Of a DNA stretch of 64,000 nt, positions 47,933 to 59,268 are shown piece by piece. The translations under genes were made by a program, and so were the position numbers. The first letter of the stretch is position 1; each line of letters opens with the position of its first letter. The notes under the pieces are model-generated. The model worked only from the letters and a program-made list of their open reading frames with translations, had not been told where the DNA came from and did no database searches. Source of the stretch: Paramacrobiotus metropolitanus (taxonomy: Eukaryota; Tardigrada; Eutardigrada; Parachela; Macrobiotidae); contig NW_026570278.1 in NCBI RefSeq assembly GCF_019649055.1, positions 558,001-622,000 of the forward strand, in the 5' to 3' direction.

Positions 47933-50900
47933 CAGTTTTTTTTCGATGTTTACGTACTTGTCGCATTGTCGAGCTTTACGTATTTGACGGCCAATGCAAG
48001 CTCCATATACCCGCGGAATGTCGTTCTTTGCCGTCCGAAGGTTATGAATGGATAGTACCAGTTAATGCTATGTAACAGCAGCAGTAGTGATATCAAGTAA
48101 TGGTGGCACACTTATCGTTAATGGTTGCGATGGTGGTACTGCGGCTGAAAGTGTTTCTACACTGCAAGTTTTGGATCGGTTTTTTTCACGCTTTAATCAG
48201 CTGTTATGATCTGAATTTCGATTTTGCTAATTCTTTTTTTTTGAATTATGATTTCGTTAATTCTAGGAAACCCATGTCTCAGATTAAAAGAGTTTGTAGA
48301 ATTTCCGTTCAAAGTAGAATAAATAGGAGTCTTTAAAAAAAATGCCGAACGTAAGCAACCGTCCGCGCTGCACGAGCCGAACTGGATTATCCCTTACTCT
48401 GCTTGTCCATTTGGTTTATTCCTTATATTAATTTAACGCATCTGCCGGTGCCGGTGCTCCTTTCTTGACAGTCTTTCTGACACAAACTGCCGATGCTCCT
48501 TTCTTGACAGTCTTGTCACACATTAATAATGTTGACTGAAGCCCTTTTTTCGGCCTTTTTTTAATTTTTGTAAGCTTTTAAGATACTTTGCCGTTATTCT
48601 GCTTCAACTGTTACGTTTTGTTGTGCTTTATCAGATCAGTTATGTTTATCAGATCTTGCAGAGGACTCTTTCAGTTCGCGGATGCCACCGCACTGCATTT
48701 ACGCATTAGAAATTATTACTTTCTGCTGAAGCGGGCTTGCAACTTGCGGCTTGCAGTGGTTGTACCGTTACACGACATTTCATAACTCGAGATTTCACAA
48801 CGTAACATTTCACAACCCACATTTCATGACCGTAACGTAACTAACGTTTCATGACCACAACTTTTCACAACCGTAACACTTCATGACCGACAGCAACATT
48901 TTGATTTTGCAGTTTAGTTTAATCGCTGCTCAGACAAAAACCCTAGGCATTCGAGATAAACCGAAATAAAAATCCAACATAAACCATCCATATCACAAAA
49001 ATTTAGATAAAAATCTTACAGATGTGCTATTTGGCAACCACTTTGTAAAGACCCTTTTCACATACCGTAACTGTAAATTTAAGATAATCTAATCACGCCA
49101 AAAGATGAAGTATGAAAGCCGTACTATCATCGCTTAGCCATCTCCCGATACTCTTTATTTTTTTCGTTTGCATATATCGCACTAATGGTCAGCGGCAATG
49201 TTACGGATAATATTGCATAACATTGTGCAGAAATTATGTTTGACCTTATGCAGCTTTATCTCGAACTATCTGCATATAAACGACACAGGAGAAACTTTTC
49301 CACAGCAGCAGAAGAGCAAGAAATATATGCCCCAAGATCATATGGCCCAGCCTAATGTAGAATATTAAAACGTTAATTTTGATGTACATGAACGAAAAAC
49401 GATCTCCAATGTTTTATTGTCAAGTACGATAATCTCTGGACGTATTTAGGTTAACACGAATCTGCAGGTATCTGAAATAGGTTTTACCCGAGCGGTTTTC
49501 AGAAATAATAGTAGCACCATAATCTCCGTATTTTGTACTGGCAACAATATTAATTAATTTTTGTTTCATGGACATCATGGTGAGGTTTTTAAACATATTA
49601 ACCTTACTGACTTGTAGGTAATGCTTAATAAAAGCCGTCTAACTTTACTGATTCTACCATTTGTCAACAATAATAAAGGTAACGTTGTTTTTTTTGCACT
49701 ATTCAAATTATTTTCTGGCCGGATTTAAAGATAATATTAATTAGGCGTTTTCATTAAGTTTTTTTAAGTGCCGAATTTCCGGTTTCGTCATGAAATGTTT
49801 TGGTCATGAAATGTTGTGGTCATGAAATGTTCTGGTTACGAAATGTTGTGGTCATGAACTGTTACGGTCATGAAATGTTACGGTTGTGAAAACTCCACAA
49901 TACCTGATTTAACTCAGTCATAAACTGTATACACGATAAATCTACCTAATCTAACAATTATAGTAACTGCTGTAGTAAATGCTGTTTTGTTCTGGTGCAT
50001 AGTTTGTACTCGTACCATGATACTTATTAAAGGTTAATACATTTTAGTAACTTAAGATAACACCGGCAGCACACTACCAGCATAACGCCATCAGCACCAT
50101 ACCACAACTACATCTGTAGAAAACACGAACGCCACATCGCCACATCCATAAGATAACTGTCATGTCTGCAAGAAAAAGCATCTTGCACTGTAATACCGTC
50201 AGCACCAGTAACTTTGACCAGGAGAACGCGTTATAAACACGCTAAGAACTGTAATTTATGATCCTTTTACTTTTCGATTGGTCCATGCGGTCACAATAAA
50301 ATATCGTATGTTTTAATACTGCCAAATTCGCAGCAAAGCAATTATTATTAAATTCATAATCAAGCGAAAAACAAAATAATAGAACGACGCAAAAAACTGC
50401 TCTGAAAGCCCATCTAAAAAAATGCGTAAAATTAGCAGTACAACGCTGTATGTATTGCAAAAAAAATAATTTCATACAGATTCGTTACGCTCAAGCATTT
50501 AAAGTTTCTGATAGTATGCATAGGTATCTGATAAAAAGTACACTTCCACATTTCGCTAATGTAATGTTTCCAGCTGAATACAATCAATACATAGAAACTG
50601 AGTAAAGCATGGTGTGAAAAACCTTCAAGCACAAAACGAGGTAAACGCTGCATACGAACAATGGTAGCACAATACATTTTAAGAACTGAGAACACTTTTA
50701 AACGCGCTTCACAACTTCAATACCTTACGTAACCACTCAGTTCTTTGATTTATATTTTTGCTTTTGATAAACAGCTAACTTTTCGTCAATCAATAGGAAT
50801 CTATACAATATTAGTTCAGAACAGAACACAGCATTTTTACTGGGACCCAAAAATTTTGCTGGAAATTTGCAATACAGAAAGATCTACAACACTCCTTATT

Positions 50901-50985
50901 CAGAAGCTGCAATAGATTATCACTTCTATAGAATAAAAAGCAATGACTATCCGTCGAAAGGAAACTCTTTTTTACCACCAAACTC
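47933..50985. other. Core of the foldback element
   Basis: AT-rich, about 3 kb, with no supported ORF. It contains the nested inverted array described next. Confidence 0.7.
48771..49893. repeat. Nested inverted arrays of a 16-bp unit
   Basis: The left tract (48,771-48,895) has about 7 copies of variants of ACAACATTTCATGACC. The right tract (about 49,785-49,893) has about 6 copies of the complement, GGTCATGAAATGTTGT. About 0.9 kb lies between. It looks like a second, smaller foldback element inserted in the first. Exact ends and target duplication are not resolved. Confidence 0.7.
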
Positions 50986-52085
50986 ATGCCAGCAATAATG
51001 TCCCCCATGCCGGACACCAGTAATTTTGTTCCGGCAATAATGTTCCCCATGCCGGACAACACTAATTTCGTTCCGGCAATAATGTCCCCCAAGCCGGACA
51101 CCAGTAATTTCGTTCCGGCAATAATGTCCCCCATGCCGGACACCATTAATTTCGATCCGGCAATAATGTGCCGGACAACACTAGTTTCGTTCCGGCAATA
51201 ATGTCCCCCATGCCGGACAACACTAGTTTCGTTCCGGCAATAATGTCGCCCATGCCGGACAACACTAGTTTCGTTCCGGCAATAATGTCGCCCATGCCGG
51301 ACACCACTAATTTCGTTCCGGCAATAATGTCGCCCATGCCGGACAACACTAGTTTCGTTCCGGCAATAATGTCGCCCATGCCGGACAACACTAGTTTCGT
51401 TCCGGCAATAATGTCGCCCATGCCGGACACCACTAATTTCGTTCCGGCAATAATGTCCCCCATGCCGGACAACACTCGTTTCGTTCCGGCAATAATGTCC
51501 CCCATGCCGGACACCAGTAATTTCGTTCCGGCAATAATGTCCCCCATGCCGGACAACACTAATTTCGTTCCGGCAATAATGTCCCCCATGCCGGACAACA
51601 CTAGTTTCGTTCCGGCAATAATGTCGCCCATGCCGGACAACACTGGTTTCGTTCCGGCAATAATGTACCCCATGCCGGACACCACTAATTTCGTTCCGGC
51701 AATAATGTCCCCCATGCCGGACACCAGTAATTTCGTTCCGGCAATAATGTCCCCCATGCCGGACACCACTAATTTCGTTCCGGCAATAATGTCCCCCATG
51801 CCGGACACCAGTAATTTCGTTCCGGCAATAATGTCCCCCATGCCGGACACCAGTAATTTCGTTCCGGCAATAATGTTCCCCATGCCGGACACCAGTAATT
51901 TCGTTCCGGCAATAATGTCCCCCATGCCGGACACCAGTAATTTCGTTCCGGCAATAATGTCCCCCATGCCGGACACCAGTAATTTCGTTCCGGCAATAAT
52001 GTCCCCCATGCCGGACACCATTAATTTCGTTCCGGCAATAATGTCCCCCATGCCGGACAACACTAATTTCGTTCCGGCAGTAGTG
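50986..52085 (-). repeat. Right array of 42-bp units (inverted)
   Basis: About 26 units, the complement of the left array, with sub-variants (GTCGCCCAT versus GTCCCCCAT; CACCAG versus CAACACT) arranged in blocks. The blocks suggest local unit amplification after the arms formed. Confidence 0.95.
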
Positions 52086-52307
52086 TCCCTTCGGTGACTA
52101 ATGTCCTTCAGTTGTTTTTGACTGGTAACGCTGTGGTAACGTTGGTGGCAGTTTTTCAAAGGTCACCGATTGACCTGAAAATCAGCTTTCTGTTGTAAGT
52201 CCCCCATGTCACCATTGTGGCCAAAGGGTTACCGTTTTGGAGGTGGTGGCAGGGGGGACACGGCAAAAATGTCCGTGGGGACAGGGGGGACATTTTTGCC
52301 GGTCACA

Positions 52308-52313
52308 ACTGTA
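52308..52313. repeat. Target-site duplication of foldback element (right)
   Basis: ACTGTA, matching 46910-46915. Confidence 0.9.
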
Positions 52314-52878
52314 CCAGTGATGAAAAATGGCCTTTGGAAAATATATCAATAATTGTTGCTCTCTGTTTGATAAAGTACCCGCAGATTACTGATACTGTTA
52401 GGTTCCAAGTATGGTGGTGCAGCGCAGTTTCATGGCAGCCTGTTGAATATGTATGATACCCTCTGACTGAAGAGGATGGTTCTCCTGGAATTTTGACGAC
52501 GTATGCACGTTTCCGCGCATTTTGCACGAACAGCTGTGGCAGATTTGAAGTGTACAGATATATGCGGCATGATCGTTACCTGGAAGCTGCATTGCAAAAG
52601 TTCTTATTGGACAATCGGCTGGGACTATGCAGTGGAAAGTAAGAAGCCCATGTCGTATATCCTCTCTTCTTGTAATCGATCTGTATGCATAAATGCCGCT
52701 GACATGCGAATAAATCGACGTAATTCCCAGAGACCTTATCATCCGTTCCTTCCATTTGCGAGGCTTCAGCCTTCATTGAACAGACAATGCTGTTGTAAGC
52801 AAGTCATAATGGGTACATAAGGCAGACTATCGACAATCGAGGTTTTCATTGCACCCATGTTAGCCAACATTTGTAAAA
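52314..52878 (+). promoter_or_regulatory. Upstream region of mucin-like gene B
   Basis: From about 52,430 it is collinear with the region upstream of copy A. No supported ORF. Confidence 0.5.
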
Positions 52879-53778
52879 ATGAGCATTACCAGTGTTGTTT
52901 ACGACCTTGCTGTTCTTGTTCCATTGTGCGTCGCCTACGCCAAGGCTGACGATAGTAAGTGAACGTAGACTTTTTGCGTTAATACAAGTCGTACACCCTT
53001 GACCTTTGGTCTTTGTGCAGCTTCTGTGCCCAAACGATGTGTTGACACAGTTTGCCAGACAAACAACCAATGTGACAGAACCTGCGGCCCAGACTGTGAT
53101 GATGGACAATGTGAATGTTTCCACGATCCACCGCAGAAAGAGCTAAAGAATGGGACGTGCCAAAGAATAATCAGCAAATCCGAACCTCCAGGTAACGGCG
53201 CCCCCAGCACTCCAATGCACCTGTTCCCAGCAGTGAATACTAACCCACCAAAGCCTGCAACACCGGTTGGCCGTTCTACTGCATTCCCTATCATTGTCAC
53301 TACTAACGTGGACCGTCTATCCACAGTCAAACCTTCGGTGACACACACACACACTAGCGTTGTCACTCGCGAGGACAGTCCGCCTACGGTCACGCCATCT
53401 GTACGAACACGCCCTTCCGTTGTCACTGGCGCTCCGTCCACGGTCATGCCATCTGTCACCCAAACGCACCCTTCCGCTGTCACTGTCACAGACGGTTCGC
53501 CCTCGGTTATGCCATCTACCACGCCAACACGCCCTTCTGTTGCCAGTGACGCTAGGCCTACCGTCATGCCGTCTGTAACCCGCACACACCCTGCCGCTGT
53601 CGCTGACGTAGACCGTCTGCCCTCGGTCATGCCATCTATACCCCGCCCACGCGATGTCGCTGCCATTGGCGCGCTGCGAAAGGTCAAGCAATCTGCAGCC
53701 TACGCACGCAACCCTGAAGGCAGCGTCATGTTCCAACGCCCCGCCGCGCCAGCTAGGCCGAAGCCTGGTAAAAAATAA
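52879..53778 (+). CDS. Secreted Cys-rich, Thr/Pro-rich mucin-like protein, copy B (two exons, about 277 aa)
   Basis: Exon 1 is 52879-52954, again 76 nt, with GTAAGT donor. The 66-bp intron ends CTTTGTGCAG at 53020, and exon 2 runs 53021-53778. The signal peptide is similar to copy A (MSITSVVYDLAVLVPLCVAYA). The Cys framework is conserved (CVDTVCQTNNQCDRTCGPDC, then DDGQCEC). The Thr/Pro tail is longer than in copy A, with more copies of a repeat of about 18-24 residues containing xVMPSVTxTHP. The C-terminus KPGKK is conserved. It is intact, so the pair has diverged in tail length while the Cys module stayed. A role in an extracellular layer is inference. Confidence 0.8.
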
Positions 53779-55636
53779 TCAGACTTATTCGACTGCCCAT
53801 GTGACGGAAGATCCCTTTTCGCGCTTAATATGCTTTTATTCAGTTATCTTTGTGCTAGCTTGGTGATGATATAACGCGTCTCGATAATACGAGACAAGTT
53901 ATGTTCGCCATGGAAAAAAGTCAAAAATTAAGGCTATCCGCTGTTACAATAAATGCTTCGATATTGTCTACGAAATCGTTACTTATTAAAAGGCGGTTTA
54001 TGCTATAGCGGTCTCGTGAAACGGGTCATAGCGCTTTCAATGCCGGAGAGTAACTTATGGGAAGGTTAGATGGTACGGTAGGGTTTTGACGGGGCGGTCC
54101 ATAATGAGACTTTTGGTACACCGGAATGCATTTAAACTTTTTGGAATTTTCTAACAGCCATAACTCTCGAACCGGATGTTGCGCGCACAAACGGTTTTCA
54201 CGCCAGTGTATACAAATTATTTGGCTACCGAATGTCATAAAACAAGAGACAAAAGGTTTTGGGAGTGCGCGAAAGTGAAAGATTTCGTGCATGTACTAGA
54301 ATTTGGTACCATGTACCGGGCCACTTCCCTTAAGAACAAAATAACGCGAAAAAATCCATTCACGCAAAATGCTCCGTGCAACGATTTTCTGAAATTCATG
54401 TACAATACTGGAAATATGGTGACAGTTTAGTCATAATTCTAGACAAATTTCTCTGATAGTTGTGAGATTCCCGAATCAAAAAGAAATTTCATAAACTTCT
54501 TTGCGGCACCTATGTACAATACTTAGTACGTCAACTTTTACATTTATGAGAGTAAATGTTTTTTCATACCATGCGCGTCAGCTGTTCTTAGACGCACAAT
54601 TGTCAGCAGGACGCGGATACACTTGTCAGCAGGAATTAACATGTACGTTACGTAGTAGGTTGTATGCCGATAAATTACAAACGAAAAGCTGGTCATTTTA
54701 CCATCCGTGTTCGTGACTTACTACGTACTGTAATTTACTGCCCTCTAGCGTAAGGGCTGCATGCATGCAGCGGAAACGAAAGTTTATTTGAATTTGCATT
54801 ATGAATTAGGATTTGCATGAACAACATTTGCCTTATGCAAAGTTATGAATAACATTTGATTTTCATCAGGAAAATATTTATTATGTTTCTGTAGTTTATT
54901 TGTCGTCGGATATTTGTGGTTGTCGGGTTTGTCGCAAAACGTATTTAACATCGATCACCGAATTACCTTAAGTAATCCATCGCAGAGACCAGCATTTTCA
55001 TTTTTACCAAATCAAGTACGGTAGCTACTTTGCTGTCCTTGCTTTTGCAATCCTGTTCTGCTGCGCTAACTCGTATCACGTTACTCGTAGACCATAGTAA
55101 AGGCTTTGGTGCTGTAATTATTTTACAGTTATTGTAAAAGAAAAAAAAACAGTGCACACTAATTAGTAGGAAAAGAAATTAGGAAATGCCAAAATGAAAT
55201 CGTTGAATTATGGAAAAATCAAGCTGGAGATAAGAATGCGGCAAAGTTATTCAAGTCCAAAAGCATCGCCAGCCGCTTTGACGTCAAAGTCGGCCGCCAT
55301 TACACTGGTGTCCATTCAGGGCAGCAAAGGAGTGCACACATTCGCCGGCTCACAGGAATCTCGTTACTGTCGTCACTGTTAGACTTGTTACAGTACTGCC
55401 ACCACGAGAGCTCTGCTTGAGTCAGCTACGTGTCTTATCAGTATCTGCCAGTCTGGCTCTGTGCATGATTTTTTACAAAAGGTGATAGCGCAATGATTAA
55501 GATCATTATGCGGCTGAAAAGCCTTGAACTTACGAATTATTTATAAGTATACACTACACAGTACTTACCGTGCTAATCTTATCCTGCTGGTTCTTATCGC
55601 AAATTTCGCGAAATCTGTTAATGCCAGTCGATAGGC
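53779..55636. other. Intergenic region
   Basis: No supported gene. Homology to the flank of mucin gene A ends near 53,870. 54,160-54,290 has weak inverted similarity to 41,210-41,360, possibly an old interspersed repeat. Confidence 0.45.
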
Positions 55637-56012
55637 CCACGCTCAAGCTCTGACTCTGACTCAGACTCTGACCGCTCAAACTCTGACTCTGACTACTCAA
55701 AGTCTGACTCTGACTGTCCAAACTCCGAGTCTGACTGTACAAAGTCTCACTCTGACCAAAGAATAACCTAAGAAACTAAGAATTACCTAAGAATAACCTA
55801 AGAAACCTAAGAAACCTAAGAATAACCTAAGAAACCTAAGAAACCTTAAAAACCTAAGGAAAAACGTAAGAAACCTAAGAAAAAACCTAAGAAACCTTTA
55901 GAATCAGAGTCAGACTTTAAGAGGTCAGAGTCAGACTTTGAGTAGTCAGAGTCAGAGTTTGAGTGGTCAGAATCAGAGTCAGAGTCAGAGTTGGAGTCTA
56001 GGCTCAGTCGAT
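55637..56012. repeat. Inverted arrays of a Ser/Gln-encoding unit with ACCTAAGAA repeats between
   Basis: The left tract (55,637-55,757) is repeats of GACTCTGACT(C/A)...CAAA. The right tract (55,907-56,012) is the complement, AGTCAGAGTCAGACTTTGAG. Between them (55,760-55,900) lie about 12 copies of AACCTAAGAA variants. Together they form a hairpin-capable structure of about 375 bp. Confidence 0.75.
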
Positions 56013-56129
56013 ATGGACCTTTCTGATCCGGATGATGAAATTGAGTACATAGGATCTTTTGTTTCGAAGCGTCCCAAACGTCCCAAGAAGTTTTTGCTTG
56101 GCACTACTGCGCTGGTAGACACGAATTAA
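55938..56129 (+). CDS. Possible small coding exon reading out of the right array
   Basis: After the array-encoded (Ser-Gln)n part, the frame continues into non-repetitive sequence with protein-like character: an acidic patch (DLSDPDDEIEYIG) and a basic cluster (KRPKRPKKF). There is no initiating ATG before the repeat; an internal Met lies 24 codons in. It could be the end of a spliced gene. Confidence 0.3.
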   Translation: MSSQSQSLSGQNQSQSQSWSLGSVDMDLSDPDDEIEYIGSFVSKRPKRPKKFLLGTTALVDTN

Positions 56130-56269
56130 AGGCAGAAGTCTTTGTTTTTGTGGGAGATTCCTTTTGGAATCTGTTTATTATTTTGAGAATGTCAGCGGCT
56201 AACGGCTGTCGCTGCCTACAATTGTTGTGATGACATTCAACAACCAGGATCCACTTCTACCCGGATGCC

Positions 56270-56277
56270 TATATAAG
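56270..56277 (+). promoter_or_regulatory. TATA box of a Pol II promoter
   Basis: TATATAAG, with an initiator-like TCATTTT about 30 bp downstream (near 56,302). It lies about 200 bp before the gag-like ORF. Confidence 0.55.
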
Positions 56278-56462
56278 CACCAAACACTGCAGTCTTGCCA
56301 TCATTTTACTCGCTGCAAAGTTGTTTGCATCGCAATTGCACATTAATGTTAAAGTGTAGTTGACCTTTTAAATGATCAGGGAGACCATCAGAGGTTTCAT
56401 GTACTCCAGAACGACGAAGGTTGCCACCAAGATGACCTTTCAGTTTCAGCATAACAGCCTAA

Positions 56463-57361
56463 AATTCCCGCTTGCTTGCTTTCGCTCGCGTCGCTTGCTG
56501 CTTGCACCATGGCTTCTGCGTACGTGGTATTCTCAAGAAGCTGCCCCGCGCTGACCTGGAGCAGTTGCTGACAGCGGCCAAGTTACCAACCGATGGCGCA
56601 GAAAAGGCTGACCTGGCCCAGCGTTACTTCGAGCACGTCCAAAAGGCCAATGCCGATAAACCTCCAGCTTTGATGGTTGCCTCGACGGTGGATCAGCTTG
56701 CCACCCACATTTCCCTGTCACAAAGCGGCTTGAAAACCTTGATAGATGAAGAATTTGCTACTGTCGCCGATGTCAAGATTATGGCCGAATCGGACCGCTT
56801 CCCGGACAACATCATCGGTTTCAAACGCGCCGACTTCGAGAAGTTAGTAAAGTTTCTCCGCCCATTCAGCCCCGCTAGCCGGACAAGAGTGCCAAGCCCG
56901 CCACCACGCGACCAACATCAGCGCCACCGAAGCCCCAGTTCAGATAACCACTCTACATGCGAATGCTCGGACCACGGGATGGACACTGATGCCGGTGAGT
57001 CATCCAGTTCGAGACATGGTGGCCATTTTGAGCTAGCGCTTGAAGCCTGCAACTTACGGCAACCGCATGAGTTCATAAACCCTCGTGGTAAAGCGCGTTC
57101 TAAGAAGAACTTGAGTGCAAGCGATATTACGTGAGATGACCTTTTTGCTGGATACATCCGTATGGCCTTAAGTTTAGCTCAACAACAAAAGGCAAATACA
57201 GCCCGTGCTTGATTGAACTGCTCGATTACTTGGAATTTATTGCTGGTCAACGTTTATTCTTTTCTGATTCTGGTATAATGCTTTTCGATGACGAATTTCG
57301 CCGCTTCGCCAAAGACGAAAAGCGCAGCTTGATTGATTTTACTGCTAGAAGCTCAATTGGC
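56463..57361 (+). pseudogene. Decayed gag-like ORF with SAP-like N-terminus
   Basis: The open frame 56463-57134 lacks an ATG at its start. An ATG with good context at 56,509 is in another frame, so splicing or a frameshift is implied. The first conserved part (LPRADLEQLLTAAKLPTDGA, then EKADLAQRYFE) looks like a SAP helix-loop-helix. A Ser/Pro/His-rich linker follows. After a TGA at 57,132, coding similarity continues in the same frame (DDLFAGYIRMALSLAQ), then shifts at about 57,205 to LLDYLEFIAGQ...LFDDEFRR. That last pattern (Leu-Tyr...Tyr/Phe-Asp-x-x-Phe-Arg) is typical of gag-like ORF1 proteins of tyrosine-recombinase retroelements. It is interrupted by the array element at 57,362. Inference of moderate strength. 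Confidence 0.4.
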
Positions 57362-57722
57362 GCCTGTAGCCGGCAGAAAGGTGGATGGTGGATGTTCAAT
57401 GAAATCGCATCCACCTTTCTGCCGAAGGTCGGCAGATTGGTGGATGAGCCGTCCACCATTCTGCCGGAACAGATCCACCTTTCTCTAAAGGTCATCCACC
57501 TTTCTGCCGGATCAGATCCACCTTATTTAATGGTCATCCACCATTCTGCCGGATCACATCCACCTTATTTAAAGGTCATCTACCTTTCTGCCGGAACACA
57601 TCCACCTTTTTCTAAGGCCATCCACCTTTTTGCCGGATCACATCTACTTTTTTCAAAGGTCATCCACCTGTCTGCTGGATCACATCTACCTTGTTTAAAG
57701 GTCATCCACATTTGCCTGCTTT
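57362..57722. mobile_element. Truncated array element related to the 21,767 MITE
   Basis: It begins GTAGCCGGCAGAAAGGTGG, then a palindromic segment almost identical to the 21.8-kb MITE (TTCAATGAAATCGCATCCACC). About six copies of a 42-bp unit follow (CTGCCGGATCACATCCACC plus TTATTTAAAGGTCATCCACC). No complementary right end was found, so it is truncated or degenerate. Confidence 0.75.
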
Positions 57723-58456
57723 CTTGCGTTCGGCTCTGTGAGCAGTTTTATCTCAGGGAGACCGTATCTGCCACAAACTCTTGTTCTGCCTGATTTCGCA
57801 GAAGTTATTCGTGTTCATTTGCCATTTATTCTATGAATTGCTTGACTCAGTTCTGGATCAGAGGTACAAGAGCACGTGTAGGAAGGTTTGTGTTGATATG
57901 TATGAGCAAACACAAATGGGAGGCTGCTCTCTGGCGGTGATTGATGTAATACCGCACGAACAGACAAGTTGGAGCCTTTCATTGGTCCCGGTCCGTCAAC
58001 TCGTGGTCACGCCATTCATGCAGGCTTAGAACCTTTGATTAGTTAAATGCATAACAGTTTGCGCTTAATCGTTGTGTTCATACCAAAATTCGTGCGGTGG
58101 GAAACATTATAGGTAGTGCAAATCATTCACAAGTGAAACTGCTTAGTGGGTTTACTGGTGCGCACTTTACTGGTGGCGTGGTGGTGCAAGACTACTTACT
58201 TGTCACTGCTTTGCGTTTTGCACCATTTATATTTTACAGCACAATCAGTTTTGCAGCGCCAGCTCACTTTCGTAATGGGATTTATATTTTTTAATAAGTC
58301 CACCCTGAGCTTTGAAATATTAAATACGCTTTTAATTCTATCTTTGAGAAAAAATCAATGCCGAAGAGGCGCATCTTCGATCTTTGGCCGCATTTGTAAT
58401 TACGATGTAGCTATCCTGTTTATCAAATAAAGCCTATAATTTCGTCTGCCGACATT
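57723..58456. other. Region after the array element
   Basis: Short open frames only. An AATAAA at 58,425 could end a transcript from the 56.3-kb promoter. Nothing else supported. Confidence 0.4.
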
Positions 58457-58831
58457 ATGTTTCCGTTTTGTTCTGCTCATCCAAATTCTTTCGCCCCGAA
58501 TGCAGGGCCTTTCATGCTTTCTCCCTGCACGATTCCATCTTCTCCATATGCACTGCCCGTGACACATCAACCGTACCCTTATTATTTTCCGCCAGTAAAC
58601 AATCCAGGAACTCTGCATGGTGCCCAAAATTTCATATGCGGTCACGCTCCACCGAATATTTGTTGCAGCCATTTGAACCCACGGCAAACATCCGGTGTTA
58701 CCAATCAGTTTCCAAAACCAGAGCAAATCGACGATCATCAAGCATGCACGAAAGGAAAAGGCGAGGAACCTAAATCGTGGCATGCAAGGGCTGAACAAGT
58801 ATTTACGCCTCATTTCGTTTTAATTAGCTAG
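58457..58831 (+). CDS. Hypothetical Pro/Tyr/Cys-containing protein (124 aa)
   Basis: ATG to TAG with Pro/Tyr/Phe-rich composition (PYPYYFPPVNNPG), seven Cys and a basic C-terminal third. No signal peptide or domain recognised. It could be a separate short gene, an upstream exon of the integrase gene at 59,269, or chance. Confidence 0.3.
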   Translation: MFPFCSAHPNSFAPNAGPFMLSPCTIPSSPYALPVTHQPYPYYFPPVNNPGTLHGAQNFICGHAPPNICCSHLNPRQTSGVTNQFPKPEQIDDHQACTKGKGEEPKSWHARAEQVFTPHFVLIS

Positions 58832-59268
58832 TCCGTAGAGAAACCAAGCCGGAGTGAGATATCATCGATTATAACATTTTCATAGATGAGCTTGTTAGCA
58901 AAAGGCTTACGCCAGAGTTAAACCGAGAAAATTTTGTTGTCTTGCGCGGTTCTGGCAGAGCGCAAAGGAAATGTAACTACAGCTGCGGAGTTCTGGTTTT
59001 CTTTCGCACTAAAACGGGTTTTTGTTTTTTCTAATGTAGGATAAATTTGGTCTATTTGTTTTTGAAAAAAAATGAGAAGCCCATAGCTTAAAATGCAGGT
59101 TAAAGTCATTTCACTTTTGGCGACCATCGGCCTTTAAATTTCTTGTAAATGCTGAATGGTTTAAACATTACATTGCGGACACCACGAACACGTTTTGGAA
59201 AATGAATTACCAGTGCTTCAGAAGTGTACGAAAAAGATGGCACTCTTTTTTAGTTTTCGAAAGTAAAC
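58832..59268. other. Upstream region of the integrase-like gene
   Basis: AT-rich with no ORF support. A TAG at 59,251 in frame with the gene's ATG supports 59,269 as the start. No clear TATA box. Confidence 0.45.

Larger units (their letters stand above)
46916..52307. mobile_element. Foldback-type transposon with long array-containing inverted repeats
   Basis: Ends are TGTGACCGGCAAAAATGTCC and its exact complement, flanked by perfect 6-bp duplications ACTGTA. Each arm has about 230 bp of single-copy sequence followed by a tandem array (about 18 units left, about 26 right). The core of about 3 kb encodes no recognisable transposase, so the element is non-autonomous. The sub-terminal region itself folds (GGCAAAAATGTCC / GGACATTTTTGCC). 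The architecture resembles Foldback/Galileo-class elements, though superfamily is not established. Confidence 0.9.

Noticed and set aside
47140-52085. CRISPR-like array
   Set aside because: Units are contiguous tandem repeats without unique spacers, in a eukaryotic foldback element with target-site duplication.
47224-52159. Long ORFs of 190-337 codons in both strands of the 42-bp arrays
   Set aside because: The unit length is a multiple of three and lacks stops, so several frames on both strands are open automatically; sequence conservation follows the DNA unit, not a frame.
57209-57793. 194-codon ORF through the 57.4-kb array as a gene
   Set aside because: Only its first about 50 codons resemble protein (gag-like); the rest is translated 42-bp repeat.
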